In this document: positions 52,569-64,000 of the stretch, piece by piece
Numbering within the stretch: position 1 is the first letter of the stretch
Layout: every line of letters starts with the position of its first letter
Assembly: GCA_000499405.2 (NCBI GenBank)
Contig: HG738139.1
Span: forward strand, 1,144,108-1,208,107
Reading direction: 5' to 3'
From: Onchocerca volvulus
Lineage: Eukaryota; Nematoda; Chromadorea; Rhabditida; Onchocercidae
Length of the DNA stretch: 64,000 bases
Made by a program: the position numbers and the translations under genes
Notes under the pieces: generated by a model
The model's database searches: none
The model's input: only the letters and a program-made list of their open reading frames with translations
Told to the model about the DNA's origin: nothing

Positions 52569-55500
52569 TCAAGCACAGGCGCATCGCCGGGCGATCATAC
52601 CTGGTACTTCGCGTATCTTCAATTCCTTTTCTTGCGTCATATAAACAAGCGTGATCGGATCGTATTCTGTTGGATGACAACAACCGCTTACGGCATTTTT
52701 TTTCGTTGATGAAGTAATTTTGCTATGAGGTGAACGAACAACCTGGAAAGATTTCTAACTGAACAGCCTCAGGGAGCCGATGTCAGAATTCGGCATAAAC
52801 AAATACAGAAAGAAATATTTCTGGAAGCGACTTACATGATGAAGATGACATTCTCCGCTACACATATGCGCATCGTACAGTTTCGGAGCGATGACAAAAT
52901 CCCATCCGGCAGCTTCAAAATCCACAACCAGACTATATAGGCAGCAAGACGGTTCGTTCATCTCTTTTGTACATACTTCCTGATAGCTACGTTTATGACG
53001 ACTCCATTCTTCCATAGTTGTTAATTCAAGATACATCATCTGTAATAAGATGATATGAGCCACTGATAATATATATATATATATATATAAGTGATTCCTA
53101 CAATAACATTCATTAGTAACTTTTAAAATGATTCAAGATCTATATAAATAAAATTATAAATGTTCGTTATAGCTTTTGATACGACGTTGTATTCGTATAG
53201 GCGCGTGTTTCTATATAGGTGAACCTGCTTTTTTTTTCTAACCTATCCGTAACGATAAACATGTTTCCCGCCAAAACGCTCCGATGAGCAGATAAGCAGT
53301 TATTGATTCACTGTTAAATAATAGTCGACAAATAATCTATATAAATAAAAATATAAATATGTTCGTTATGGTTTTTGACACAACGTTTCAAGTCCTTCAT
53401 CGATGGATTTGACATTTTGAAACAACTCTGCATTCGAGCAGACGCGTATTTTTATATAGATATACCTACTAAATAAAAAGAAGTTTCTGCTCACTTACTT
53501 TTATCTGTCACAGATATAAAAAATAACTGTTACAAGTAAAAGTAAGTGAGCGAACATTTTTATTTATGTAGACTAGTTGTACCCGGTAGTTAAAAACAAA
53601 ATTTCATAAGTGAACATAACTGAAAATAAAGTAATTACTATTTCATAGGAAGTAATTAATGAGAAAAATAAAAAGAGTACGAACGTTTTTGGAATCATGT
53701 TGCGGATGAAGAGCTAAATTTTCGCCTTTATAAAAAGCTTCCACATATAAGCCGATGAAATCATTACTGCTCCACCATCGTTGTACATCATCAATACGTA
53801 TTGGAATTTGTATATAACCATCTTTACTAAGATCAATGTGACGTTTTCGTTCCGCCAAAGCTGCCCCAATCTGAACTTTTATGCAATTAATTTTGAAATA
53901 TTGTAATTGATAATCATAAAGTTTAACACTGCAATTACCAGCTTGATTTAATTGTTCAGTAGGCGTATGTATCTTCAGATAATGTCCATGGGATCTGTGA
54001 TATCACCCAATATCTGTATATCTTCTTAACTAATCTTATCAATTCTTGATGAGATTCAGTGTAAATTCATATATAACTTAAGCTAATGATCTGACTGCCC
54101 GATATTGCTTATTTTTAAATTTATTCAGGACAAAGGATCTATTGATTTTAATTTCAATCTAATTTATTCATCATTTTATCATTAGAATGAAGTGATAAGA
54201 AAATAATGAAATCAGTCAGTTAAATCCAATTTGATAAAAGTTTTTAAAAATCAAAAAAAGTTAAAAAACTTCTTTCTAGTCAACAGATCAATTTTATAAG
54301 AAAGATTATATAATCAACTATATTACGCCGATGTTTATCATATCAAAGTGGGATTAGCAAGCGTGCTAATGAGGTTCTTGATATCTTTGATTTTACAAGT
54401 TGCTATCATTTATGATCGAAATTGAAATGAAATATTTCGTTTAAGAAAAATGACTTCAGCAATAGAAATAGAGAATGTGTATCATTAGTCGTTGACTTGT
54501 ATTATCGTAATTAGTAAGTATTTCCAGTAACAATTTTTCCTCCTTAACTTGACAACAACTTAACAATAATTTGATTCGACATAAAGTGCGAATGGATGAC
54601 AAGTAATTACTAACAAGTAAGCAAGGTGCGTTAAGGAGAAATTGATGCAATTTATCAAGCAAGATTTAGTTTTCATCACGTATGATACGTGTGATATTTG
54701 AAGTTTGATATTATGTATTGGTGAAATTTAATAGACAAGAATTTCCATCGAAACAGTACTATACTATTGTTCTGTGCCATTTATTTCTGGATTCATTGTT
54801 TGCCATTTCTTCATTCTCTTAACCCTAAAAAATTCGTCGAAAATGCTTGAGAGTACTAATGACGAAGTGAAGTATTGGAGATTATGCTTTCAGAATTAAG
54901 TGAAACATCAGAGTGGATAGTATAGTAATACTAGCAAAGAGAGTGGATAGTGATACTTTTCGCTTCTAAAATTGTGAAAGTATTACCTATCAATTTCACA
55001 TTATTCAATTAATCTTCAAAATATGAAAAGTTTGAAAGACTGTTGATGTACTTTTAAACATTTTACAGCAACTTTAATAAATGTAAAAATAATTTATTAA
55101 AAAAAATAAGAAATGTAATCTGTTCATATGTAATCTCAAGTCCCCTTAAAATTAATTAATTCTTTTTTCCAATAAAATTTTTTAAATTTATGATATTTTT
55201 GCATATTTGTCTTAAACGACTATGAAATTATCGCAAGATAAATCTGAGCGACAGCAAATTCTTGAGAAAAAGATTAGCTGACAGATGAAAAGTAAATTTC
55301 TAGGGATGACCTTAGACTTGGAATAATCATGAATGGAATGAATTATCTTGATGATATGCTCAGTGCAAATAAATTTTTTAAGATTACTTCAATTAGCGAA
55401 ACAAATTTCCTAGAATGATGATTTTTCAACAATAATACTCGCAGATCTTTCTCTAATATTAAAATAAATTCTTTGATTTTAAAAAGAGCAAACTTTTAAA

Positions 55501-57515
55501 TATCAAGTAATGGTAACCACGGTGCCTGAACAAACATTTATAAAAGAGCAAATTGATAAAGAATCAAAAAATTTTTGCAAAAATGTATAAACAGAATTTT
55601 ACAAAATGTTTCATATTAGTAATGGAATTAGACAAAATAAGAATTATATTGTTTAGGAAAGAATGCTGCAGCATTTTAACATACCTTCCCGCAAACTCAC
55701 TTGTTTTTATTTTCTTACTCTCTACCAAAACTAGAATGCAACAATTATATTTTTTTGTCAAATTGTTGAAACTTATGCAGTTAAATGCATTAATTCTGAA
55801 TAATGCCATAAACTTTCCGCTACTTTACAAATTCTTCCCATATATTATTCATTCTGCCAAAAATAAATCAGTTTGAAAAAAAACAAAAAAATGCTCAAGA
55901 ATGTAAGAATTCATAATATTTGCATTTTGTTGCAAAAAAATTATTACCATCTTTTTGGAAAAACAAGAATAAACGATAATAACTGAATAAAACAAATACG
56001 GTGCAGTAAATATATAAAATGAAATATATATGATAATAATTTATAGATATACCGACTTCTGGTAGTTCGAGTTAATCTTTTTTCATTTAAGTTTAGATTT
56101 TAGGTTTAAATTTGATGTGAAGTGTGGTCATTTTAGACTCCCATATTCGAATCATCTTTATGACAATACAATCTCGGGAATGAGACGTATAAAGTTATTT
56201 TAACTTTCCCTAATTGTAAAAGTTACGCAATTTTTGATAACATCCATTAATGATGCTTAAATGAATCAAAATCTTCTGTAGATAAAATAACAGTTTAGGA
56301 TCCTTTAACTAAATCGTTGGAACAGTCGATACAGATCAAGTAAAGAAATAAATTAAATTTGACATAAATCAATACTGATTGTATAGATAGCTGTTCTCCC
56401 ATCGTGTCCTTTTTATCATGAAGGAAACCATATTTTAAAATAAAGGTAAGAAAGTTACTAGTATAATTTTGATAAGAAATGATATACGAGTGTAGTTAAA
56501 TTATCCTCTATGTGTTATAATTTTGAATACGACATAAAGTTTGAAATTACGTAATGTCAAAGTTTAACTACTGTTGGTACATTTCCATTTATATTTCTTC
56601 ATCCTAGACCTCAGAATTCTCGAGAACGAAATGTTTTCTTAATAGACTAGCAACAAAGAATTTGACTTTGGCAATAATGTCTGTTACGACCATAAAGTGA
56701 TTAAGAAGCTGATAAATTTTATTAATTAGAATATGAAACAAAATAATACTAGTTTATTGTTTCATATGTTTTATTATAAACTTACAAATTTACTAAATAA
56801 CTAACTACTTGATATATTGCTGAAAGTATTCTTAAATTGACTTTAAACTTCATATTACATTGACTATAATGAGATCTCGTAAAAAGAAAAATTGTCAACG
56901 AATAAATCTTATCTTTTAAATAACCTTATCAGCTTTTTTTTTTTCTTGTACTTCACTGACTTTCTACATTTTCCTGCATTTTTTTGCTCTTTCTGTTAAA
57001 ATTAATTCCCAAAAATAAAACCATAAATTTTGTCGTTTAGGTTTTATCTGTAAGTTTACACCTGTTAATTTTGCCGTACAAATGTATAGGAGAACCGGTA
57101 AAATGTTACGCATTTCATCAACTATCATTACCATCCAGATTCTAAATTGAGAAACTGATAAATCAAGTAAACTTTCCCTCTCTCTGCAACCCTCTCTATC
57201 ACTCGAAAAAGATTACTTTAATATGTCCGATAAAAAGAAAGTATTTACACTAAAGGACAAGTTATCTTGTACCAATGAAGATTGCTAGTTTCCGAATTTT
57301 TGCAAAAAAAAAAAAAAAAAAAAAGTATGAATGGATGAATAACCTTGAGGTTTAATCAATCTTCTCACTTATACCTTAATTTGTACAACAACTACGTGAC
57401 CTCGATATTACTATAATTAACAGAGGTGAAATTACGAAGGTTTCTCGATTCTTGGCCTTGATCTATATCTGATACATATCGCGATGCCATTACTCCTTTC
57501 TCCTTCGCATGAATA

Positions 57516-57558
<43 letters not shown>

Positions 57559-59393
57559 ATATATCATCAATATATGCTTAGATAATAACGATGGTAATGA
57601 TGACATTTGCTGCTGCCATGATGAACACAAAACCCGTTTTTACAAACTTGCTGCTCCAAAATCAGAAATGTTTCTCGAAAGTAAATATAAGACTCAAAGA
57701 CTCAAATTATTACTTGTTCTACAGGAAAAATATTTCGGAGCTTTCAAATGTGTGAATAAACAACAACAATAAGAAGATACGGTATTTCATTATTACACAA
57801 TTAATTTTAGTTTTTCAAAAAAATTTTTATATATTTGATGTCTTTTTGAAGTTGGTATTTGCAAATCTTGCGAAACCTTTTTCGTTTTTTTCTTTTATTT
57901 TTTTTTTCTCTCTCTTTCAGAATTGAAACGATAAATGCGGAGTACTTTTATTCTTAGGAGATAAAAACAGAAGACAGACCAGTCGGGATGGAACAGAACT
58001 AAAATTTAAAGTTCTCATAAAGAGAATAAATAGATCATCCTTTTTTCAGAAAGTATAAATCAGGCTGAACACATTATTTCTATAGTTTGTTTCTATTAAT
58101 AAAAACAGATATACTTGTAACATTTCTGAATGCAATTTTTAAAAAAGGAAACTTGATTTGTGAATGTCAACTTCAGAAAGATATCGAATAAATATCTTTT
58201 AAAAAAATTGGTATTTTGAACATCTCTCTTGTTTACGGGAATTCTCAAAAAAATCTTTAAAAAGTTGCAATGAAATTTAATTGCTAGTGTTAAATAAAGC
58301 AAAATCTTTGACATTAATTCGAAAAATACACAAAGAGATATATAATACTTTTAAAATGGCATGATATGTGATAGAAGAAGATAAAAGAATTGAAATTTAT
58401 GAACAAAGAAAGATATCTATCAAAAATTGCATAGTGAAATGGATGACCCGAAATGAACGAAAGCAATCGAAGAAATCAGAAAGAAATACGAATATTTTAT
58501 GAATTTTTGCACAATACAAATCATATCGATATCGTTATCCTGAAAAGCAATCCTCATCAATCTGTGCTACGCCGCATATCAGAAAATTTCACTGACATCT
58601 CCTCATTTATTGAATTCTAATATATGTATAATTAGTTGAATGAATGTATAGGAAGCATATTTTTTATGAATTAAAAGTGTCAAAAAAAAAAGAAGGTTGA
58701 AATGAAAATGCTAAGAAAAAAATATATATATAAGATGTTTTATTTTTTTTATTTTTTTCTAAGACAAAAAGAGAAGGATAAAAAGTATAATACCGAGCCA
58801 TTCTTGATCACTTCTTTGACAAGTACTTGTACTGCAGCAATACGTGAATCAGGATGAAGCTTCGTTGATTTCTGGAGATAGATATTGAGTACTGTAGAAA
58901 GCAGAAGTTTTGACATTAGCTCATCAGAAAATTTGAAGTGTGCAAAAACTTGATCTGGATTGAGATTAAAATGTGCTGGTATTTGTTCTGCTAATACAAT
59001 TGTTCGTTCCGCTTTCCGCTCCGGCATCATTAATTCATCAGCCAAAAATGATGTATGTTGCATTGATGCTACTGGAGAATCATATCGTAATTGATATTTC
59101 AAATATTTCGCAACTTGTGGTATTGTTGGGAAACCATCTTGTGGTCGTACCTGTGGTGGTGCATCCAAACCAAGTTTTTCCAAAATTTCACGTTTAATTA
59201 TTTCCAATCGTATTTTTGCCAATTCATCTCGTGCTTCCGCACAACCATGACAGCTATGATTATTATTATTGTTATTGTTGCTGCTAAGATGACGCCAAAC
59301 AGTAGTACCATATGTTGTTGTTGATTGGCTACTACTAAATAGGCTCGATGCTAGGAATATCGAATGTATCGATGCAGCAAGCAATAACTTCAT
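52569..59393 (-). CDS. TGF-beta superfamily ligand, DAF-7/TGH-2 (GDF8/11-like)
   Basis: Exons on the minus strand: 58794-59393, 53685-53870, 52836-53039, 52569-52742; 387 residues. Signal peptide-like start (MKLLLAASIHSIFLASSLFS), a poly-Asn tract, then the propeptide with the latency-helix pattern seen in myostatin (SCHGCAEARDEL, then EIIKREILEKLGLDAPP). A furin site RHKR ends at residue 279. The mature domain has 9 cysteines (C285, then CC, CSGEC, CC, CAC), the number typical of the TGF-beta/activin/myostatin branch rather than the BMPs, with VVDFEAAGWDFVIAPK and CSGECHL. A secreted dimeric ligand acting on serine/threonine kinase receptors is expected; in C. elegans DAF-7 controls dauer entry, and a filarial homologue is known as TGH-2. 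Intron 1 is 4.9 kb and holds repeats including a helitron-like fragment. Confidence 0.92.
53067..53090. repeat. (TA)n microsatellite
   Basis: A pure TA run of about 20 bases in intron 2 of the TGF-beta ligand gene. Confidence 0.85.
53139..53590. mobile_element. Possible short helitron/helentron-like remnant
   Basis: Two related segments start 'atctatataaataaaa...gttcgttat' at 53139 and 53335. Near the right end a hairpin (gctcacttactttt at 53489-53502 with its reverse complement at 53538-53551) is followed by 'gactagttgtacccggtag' (53571-53589). AT-rich 'tctatataaataaaa' starts, a terminal hairpin and an '..ctag..tacccg..' end are seen in non-autonomous rolling-circle elements, but I am relying on memory of such ends. 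There is no coding capacity. It lies in intron 2 of the TGF-beta ligand gene. Confidence 0.35.
53871..58793. other. Large intron 1 of the TGF-beta ligand gene
   Basis: 4.9 kb of AT-rich DNA. It contains a TA microsatellite (57514-57556), a poly-A tract (57302-57324) and a candidate exon at 53940-53992 that I rejected on phase. No nested gene was recognised. Confidence 0.5.
57514..57556. repeat. (TA)n microsatellite
   Basis: A TA run of about 40 bases in intron 1 of the TGF-beta ligand gene. Confidence 0.9.
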
Positions 59394-59639
59394 ATCTTTT
59401 CTTTTTCTTTCAAAAAAAAAAAAAAAAAAAAAAAAAGAGGAAAAAAAGATTAAGATTGTCCCTTCCCGAAAAATGCTAGAAATGCCTCGATCGGCGGCTT
59501 CCACAGCCAGCAAAATTGATACTGATGATAGTATGCGTTGTATTATCAGTCAGGTATATTTGTAAATTTTAAGCCGTCGTAAAAATCACCCAGCACACAC
59601 CGAAAAACCCCTACCAAATGGTAGGATTGCCTGCAACTA

Positions 59640-60005
59640 ATAATGTGTAAATGATTTTGTTGAAGATAATGATAGTGCCGTTGCTGCTACTACTATTACT
59701 GCTGCTGATGCTGTTGCTGCTACTATTGTTGATAGTGATGACGGCGTTGCTGATAACTGATAATAATAGTAGTGATATTGATGATGATGATGATTGCGGT
59801 GATATATTGATGATGATGGTGATGATGATAGTTGTAGTGATATTAGATAGCTAATGATGATTGTGATGATACTGATTATGATGATGATGCTGATGCTGAT
59901 GATGATGATGATGATTATGGTGATACTGATGATAATGGTAATTGCAGTGGTAGTGTTGGTGATGGTGATGGTGGTGGTGGTGGCTGTGGCGGTGGTGATG
60001 ATACT
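59640..60005. repeat. Trinucleotide-rich GAT/GCT/GGT tract upstream of the TGF-beta ligand gene
   Basis: About 360 bases built from interrupted GAT, GCT, ACT and GGT triplets. It is open on both strands only because triplet repeats avoid stops. It begins about 250 bases upstream of the ligand ATG (gene on the minus strand), so it lies within or next to the promoter. Confidence 0.8.
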
Positions 60006-61363
60006 AATAGGGAGTGTTTGGTGATTGGCATGGCTCAAAGGGTGTTTGCTCTTTCTGTTCTCTCCTCTTTTGCCTTCCTAATTCTTACCTTCGATGTTGT
60101 TCGTTCGGTCAGTTCGACGCAACTCCGCCTTTTTCAATTTCAACTCTGTGCTTCACGTTTGGTTCTTCATTTTCAAATAAATTTATTAAAATCAACAAAT
60201 AGGATGCAAAATTATTCATGGAAGAAAAAAAAAAGAATTATGGTTTATATCACATTTACATATATCGATCTATCTATTTATATGAAGATGAACAGTATGG
60301 ATAACTTTAAAGAATATCAATTAAGTGAATGAACAAATGTCAAAGATAATGATTGAAAAATATGACAAGAAATGCAAATAAGCTAGCTTGACAATAATAA
60401 TTATAATAAATAATAGAGAGATGTAAATCATCTTCTGGCACATATACACTTGATATGATGATCAAACTATCGCTAGAAACTTCATTGACATTATCAATTT
60501 AAATATTACCCGAATTGCTAGAAAAATTCATGAAAGTTAACTTGGATGGATCGTTATCATTAAATCCATTATAGCTAGCTATAGGAATTGTAGGGATAAG
60601 TAGTGAATCATTTTTGAAATTATAATATCAACAAAAAGAGCTATCCAAAAATTGCACGGAAAAAATATTCGTGCAAAGTTAGAGAGTATTGCTGAAAGAA
60701 AGCATATGGATTTTTTGCATACTAGTCTTCGAAAAACTATCAGTCGTGTTCTAATAAACTATATAATTTGATTATTCTTAATAAGAAACAAAATAAAAGG
60801 AGCATTATTATCACTAAATATCTAAGGATTGCTATGCAACGGCAGAAAACTCAAGAAGTGACAACTTCGTAACTTCTTTGTCGATTGTCTACTTCCATCA
60901 CTTTGAAAATGGTACGATTAATGACCGTCAAATCGGAAAACGTCAGGAACAAAGCCAAAAATATATCATCATTATCATTATCATCATACCATCACCAGCA
61001 GCAGTAATAGAAGTAGCATCAATCCGAGCCGAAACCAACCAATGAAAGCCAAAAGTCACTGTCACATTTCACTCTTTGCTAAAGGCTGAAAAATAGCAAT
61101 ATTCTCATTTATTACAAATATTCAACTGCACAAATATCAATGCCGAATTCATCCATCCATTACTCATTTGTTCTACAGTCGGACGTTATTTCGGCACCGA
61201 AATACCGATGAAAATTCTGCTACTTCTCATAAATCAAGAATAGAATGACTTGTAAGCGAAATGCATCTCTCCTAGCATATCTTTCGCTAATAAAACTGAA
61301 ACAAAAAAAATGCAAGAAGTACTTTTCAAAAAATTAATGTAAAAAATTTAGCATATATTAAAT
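60006..61363. other. Intergenic DNA
   Basis: A frame starting at 60030 (+) has a signal-like start, MAQRVFALSVLSSFAFLILT, but continues into AT-rich DNA without conserved features. A short (ATC)n-like patch lies at 60967-61000. No gene is supported. Confidence 0.45.
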
Positions 61364-61707
61364 TTAATACTCGTCAACTTCTACTTCTAAAGGTTGTGGG
61401 TCTACTGAGAGCTCTAAAAAAGAGTCATCACTGATACTCTGAAAGATAATCCTTTTGTCGAAATTTTAACCAGACACTGATTACCATAAACTTTTTGAAA
61501 TTATTTAAGAAAAAAAACACAAAATAATGAACTAACTAATATAAATAACGTATCCGGAATTGAAAGTCGAGTAATTTCGTCCAAAATTGTTGAATCAAAT
61601 ATCGAACTTCGAATTGTGAGCTTTGGGAACGGTAAACGTCCGGCACAAAGAGCCATCACTGATACTTTATATTCATATCTTTCCGATGGTAACAAACGGA
61701 TATCGAT
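61364..61707 (-). CDS. C-terminal exons of an unidentified gene (possibly a TRAPP subunit)
   Basis: Two minus-strand exons, 61537-61707 and 61364-61438 (TAA stop), join in phase 0 and encode the last 81 residues: IDIRLLPSERYEYKVSVMAL, CAGRLPFPKLTIRSS, ITRLSIPDTLFIL and an acidic end (EVEVDEY). The beta-rich 'V..A..AG.LPFP.L.I' followed by 'P.TLF' resembles the C-terminus of large trafficking proteins of the TRAPPC11/gryzun type. That resemblance is from memory and weak. Upstream exons must lie beyond 61707, after a long intron or outside the window; I found none. Confidence 0.4.
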
Positions 61708-61709
61708 CT

Positions 61710-64000
61710 AAAAAAGGCAAAAAGAAAAAAAACTTATTTTCCAAATCTGCATATTACAATAAATATATGTTTCTATTATTTTTCCACTAAATAATTACAA
61801 ATGTTTTGAAACTAGGTAAAAATATAATTTTAATCAACGAAGAAGCATATGAAAATATAAATGAAAATGAAAACACCAATAAAAATACAAAAGATATAAA
61901 ATACAATATGTTTTTTACTAATAAAAGTAGAAATGGTATATTTGATGTAGAAAATCCGAAATGGAAATTTTAAAAAACATAAGAATCAGATGTTCCATTT
62001 ATATTAAATACGTGGTATTAGTACCATGTGATCAAATTTTCCATTTATATTATCGTAATGAAATTTATTGGAAAGTCTATCTTTCCCAATTTTTTTTCTA
62101 ATTCTATTACATATTAGTTGTTTTAGCTCAGAAAAAAAAAAAAAAAATTAATGAATCATCCGGCCTGAAGCCACTGTGCGCTGAAAAGGATAAAAATCAA
62201 AAAAATTACTTAAAATCAGTACTGATTATACTCATTACGTAAACTGTTATATATAATTTCTCAGTTATTTATCCATTCATATTCCCTATCTAGAGAAAAA
62301 CAAACAGGAAATCTATCTCTAGGTCTAATCTAGAATAAGTTATGACTATAGTACTGATAAGATTACGATATTATCATTCTTAACATAATCGTGCAATATT
62401 CATCCATGAAGACTTCCAAAATTTAACGCCGCTAACAACGCATTTATCACTGCTACAGACTGTTTGAAGCGGAGAGTAAAGACAACCAAAAGTAATCAAA
62501 CTAATAAGAAAGCAATCTGTTTTCTGGATGAAATTAACCTAAAAATGTAAGTGGTTGTCGGAAGTTGTCAGAATGGATGGATAATATTTCAACATTTCCA
62601 GTGAAAAAATTCGCACCAAATGAACGATAAAGACTCTGAATTCTGAAAGGAATCGTCGTGGAAAATAACTGGAATAGATATGGAGAGATGCTAAATTTAT
62701 ATATCAATTAAACAATAAGGATTCTGGAAGAGTCGAAATTCATTTTTGAAGAATAAATCTTACATTTCATTGTTATTTTTTACCTAACGCTCTACTATCA
62801 CTGTTAATATCCCATTATTTCTGATATCCTGATAACATATCTCAGCATTGCCTATCAAATTATCTCATCTTATTATTCATCAATCATCAATAAATGATGA
62901 CAGTCTTGGCCACAGAAATTTCATTTGAAAAGATATCATCACGCTACGTCAAATATAAATAATCGATTATTGTTAAAAGAAGTGACTCGAAAAAGTATAA
63001 TAGCAAGAACTGTAATCATATCACTTCATGTTCTTATGGAGACAGAATTGCTTCTTTAGGTTATCCAGTTATCGAATCAAGTTAATTTTTGATGTATTCT
63101 TGATTTATGGCAATTTTAGTAGATTTTTTTTTATAAGTATAAAATCGCATCTTTAGGTTATTCATCTGAACTAAATAATTTCTGATGCATTCCTGACTGA
63201 TTGTAGTATTAGATGAATTTACTGATCAAAGTTGTATGCTGAAAGAGCTAATAACACTCATTATATTCGGTTGATTTTGATTTATAGATTAAGTAAAAAA
63301 AAAAAAAAAAAGATTGTGTTGATATTATAACAGGAAATAAAAAATTTAAATAAATTTGCAACATGATTATGCAATGTTAATATTTCTTCTTGTTTGAAAT
63401 GAATATAATCTTTGCTCTTCTTTTTTCGCTCTTCCATCTTTACTCATGGTTATCATTGTTAATTGTAAAAAAGCAATGGTAATGATGATGATAAAGCGGG
63501 AATGAAAAAAAAAAAAAAAAATGGAAAAAAAGACTATGTTAGGTTCAGTCCAATTCTTCATTTCAATTTAGCTATCCTTCAAGAATCACTGATACCTTCA
63601 GACATCAATCATTGTTCTATAAGAATTGCTTATACTAATGAAGTTGGCAATGCTGTAATAAAAATTTTTAAATCAAACAAAAAAGAAAAAAGAAAGTTAA
63701 TTTTTGGCCAAAAAGAAATTATTCTTTTTTCTTTTTTTTTCTTCTTTTCTTTTTTTTTTCTTTTTTTGATTAAGGGAAGATTGAGTGTATCAATATTTTT
63801 TGGCAACTAATTTTATTTCAAAAAATGACCGAATGGAATGCTACTGAAAATAATGATATATCGGGTGCTATTAACAAACATTTCATTTTTGTTTATGAAG
63901 CGCGTTTTTCTTAAAATTATTTCCCTCTCTTGTATTTTTTTTTTTTGCTCATGGCTGAATCGATGCCAACATATTTTGAACAGTAGAGGACGTTCTTTCA
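61710..64000. other. AT-rich sequence, no supported gene
   Basis: Possibly intron or upstream DNA of the minus-strand gene ending at 61364. The plus-strand frame around 63540-63690 is moderately protein-like (SPILHFNLAILQESLIPSDI) but I could not pair it with splice sites or a family. Poly-A and poly-T tracts occur at 62131-62147, 63297-63311, 63505-63521 and 63724-63765. Confidence 0.45.

Noticed and set aside
52236..52709. 157-codon open frame on the plus strand
   Set aside because: It is the antisense of the last exon of the TGF-beta ligand gene, whose conserved cysteines are on the minus strand.
53940..53992. Extra exon for the TGF-beta ligand gene ending in GCTG|GTAATT
   Set aside because: Its phases (needs two bases in, gives one out) do not fit the flanking exons, and family alignment runs directly from exon 1 to the exon at 53685-53870.
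59637..60038. 133-codon Thr/Ile/Ser-rich frame
   Set aside because: Pure translation of triplet repeats.
60030..60332. Frame with a signal peptide-like start
   Set aside because: Only the first 30 residues look protein-like; the rest is AT-rich and there is no leader acceptor before the ATG.
63540..63690. Moderately protein-like plus-strand frame near the right end
   Set aside because: No donor or acceptor pairing and no family recognised; kept only as a note in the flanking region.

Overview
The window is strongly AT-rich animal DNA. Its genes are split into many small exons by short introns. Donors are mostly GT and most acceptors are TTTCAG-like. Several start codons sit 1 to 17 bases behind a TTTCAG/TTTTAG acceptor, which is the pattern of nematode spliced-leader trans-splicing. 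Gene content (a DAF-7/TGH-2 type TGF-beta ligand, a short BRCA1 of the BRC-1 kind, nematode-type ATP synthase subunit c and acetyl-CoA synthetase) points to a nematode. A filarial worm is my best guess, but that is inference only.

Layout. 1-10250: long gene-poor stretch with one candidate small secreted peptide near 3405. 10271-17437 (+): goliath/GRAIL-type transmembrane RING-H2 ubiquitin ligase, 8 exons, with two CRE-like tandem repeats in its introns. 18117-18265 (-): myosin motor exon remnant. 18666-20054 (-): unidentified conserved gene, incomplete. 20755-23224 (+): F-box protein, FBXO28 orthologue, 7 exons. 24406-25774 (-): glycolipid transfer protein, 4 exons. 26710-27311 (+): mitochondrial ATP synthase subunit c. 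27761-30527 (-): divergent acetyl-CoA synthetase relative, cut at both ends and without catalytic motifs, but with 8 exons in perfect phase. 31783-37297 (-): complete acetyl-CoA synthetase, 14 exons, with clusters of nuclear-receptor half-sites 0.5-0.7 kb upstream. 37.3-46.8 kb: gene desert with microsatellites, minisatellites and a large inverted repeat (43648-46323). 46829-51495 (+): BRCA1/BRC-1, RING plus two BRCT repeats, 15 exons. 52569-59393 (-): TGF-beta family ligand (DAF-7/TGH-2/GDF8-11 type), 4 exons with a 4.9 kb intron. 61364-61707 (-): last two exons of an unidentified gene, possibly a TRAPP subunit.

The gene models are hand-built. For the eight main models (RNF, FBXO28, GLTP, ATP synthase c, the ACS-like gene, ACS, BRCA1, TGF-beta) every internal junction keeps frame and the total coding length is a multiple of three. 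The genes do not form an obvious pathway. The one clear local relationship is the head-to-tail pair of acetyl-CoA synthetase genes, one intact and one apparently converted into a pseudoenzyme. No bacterial operon, CRISPR array, rRNA or convincing tRNA was seen.
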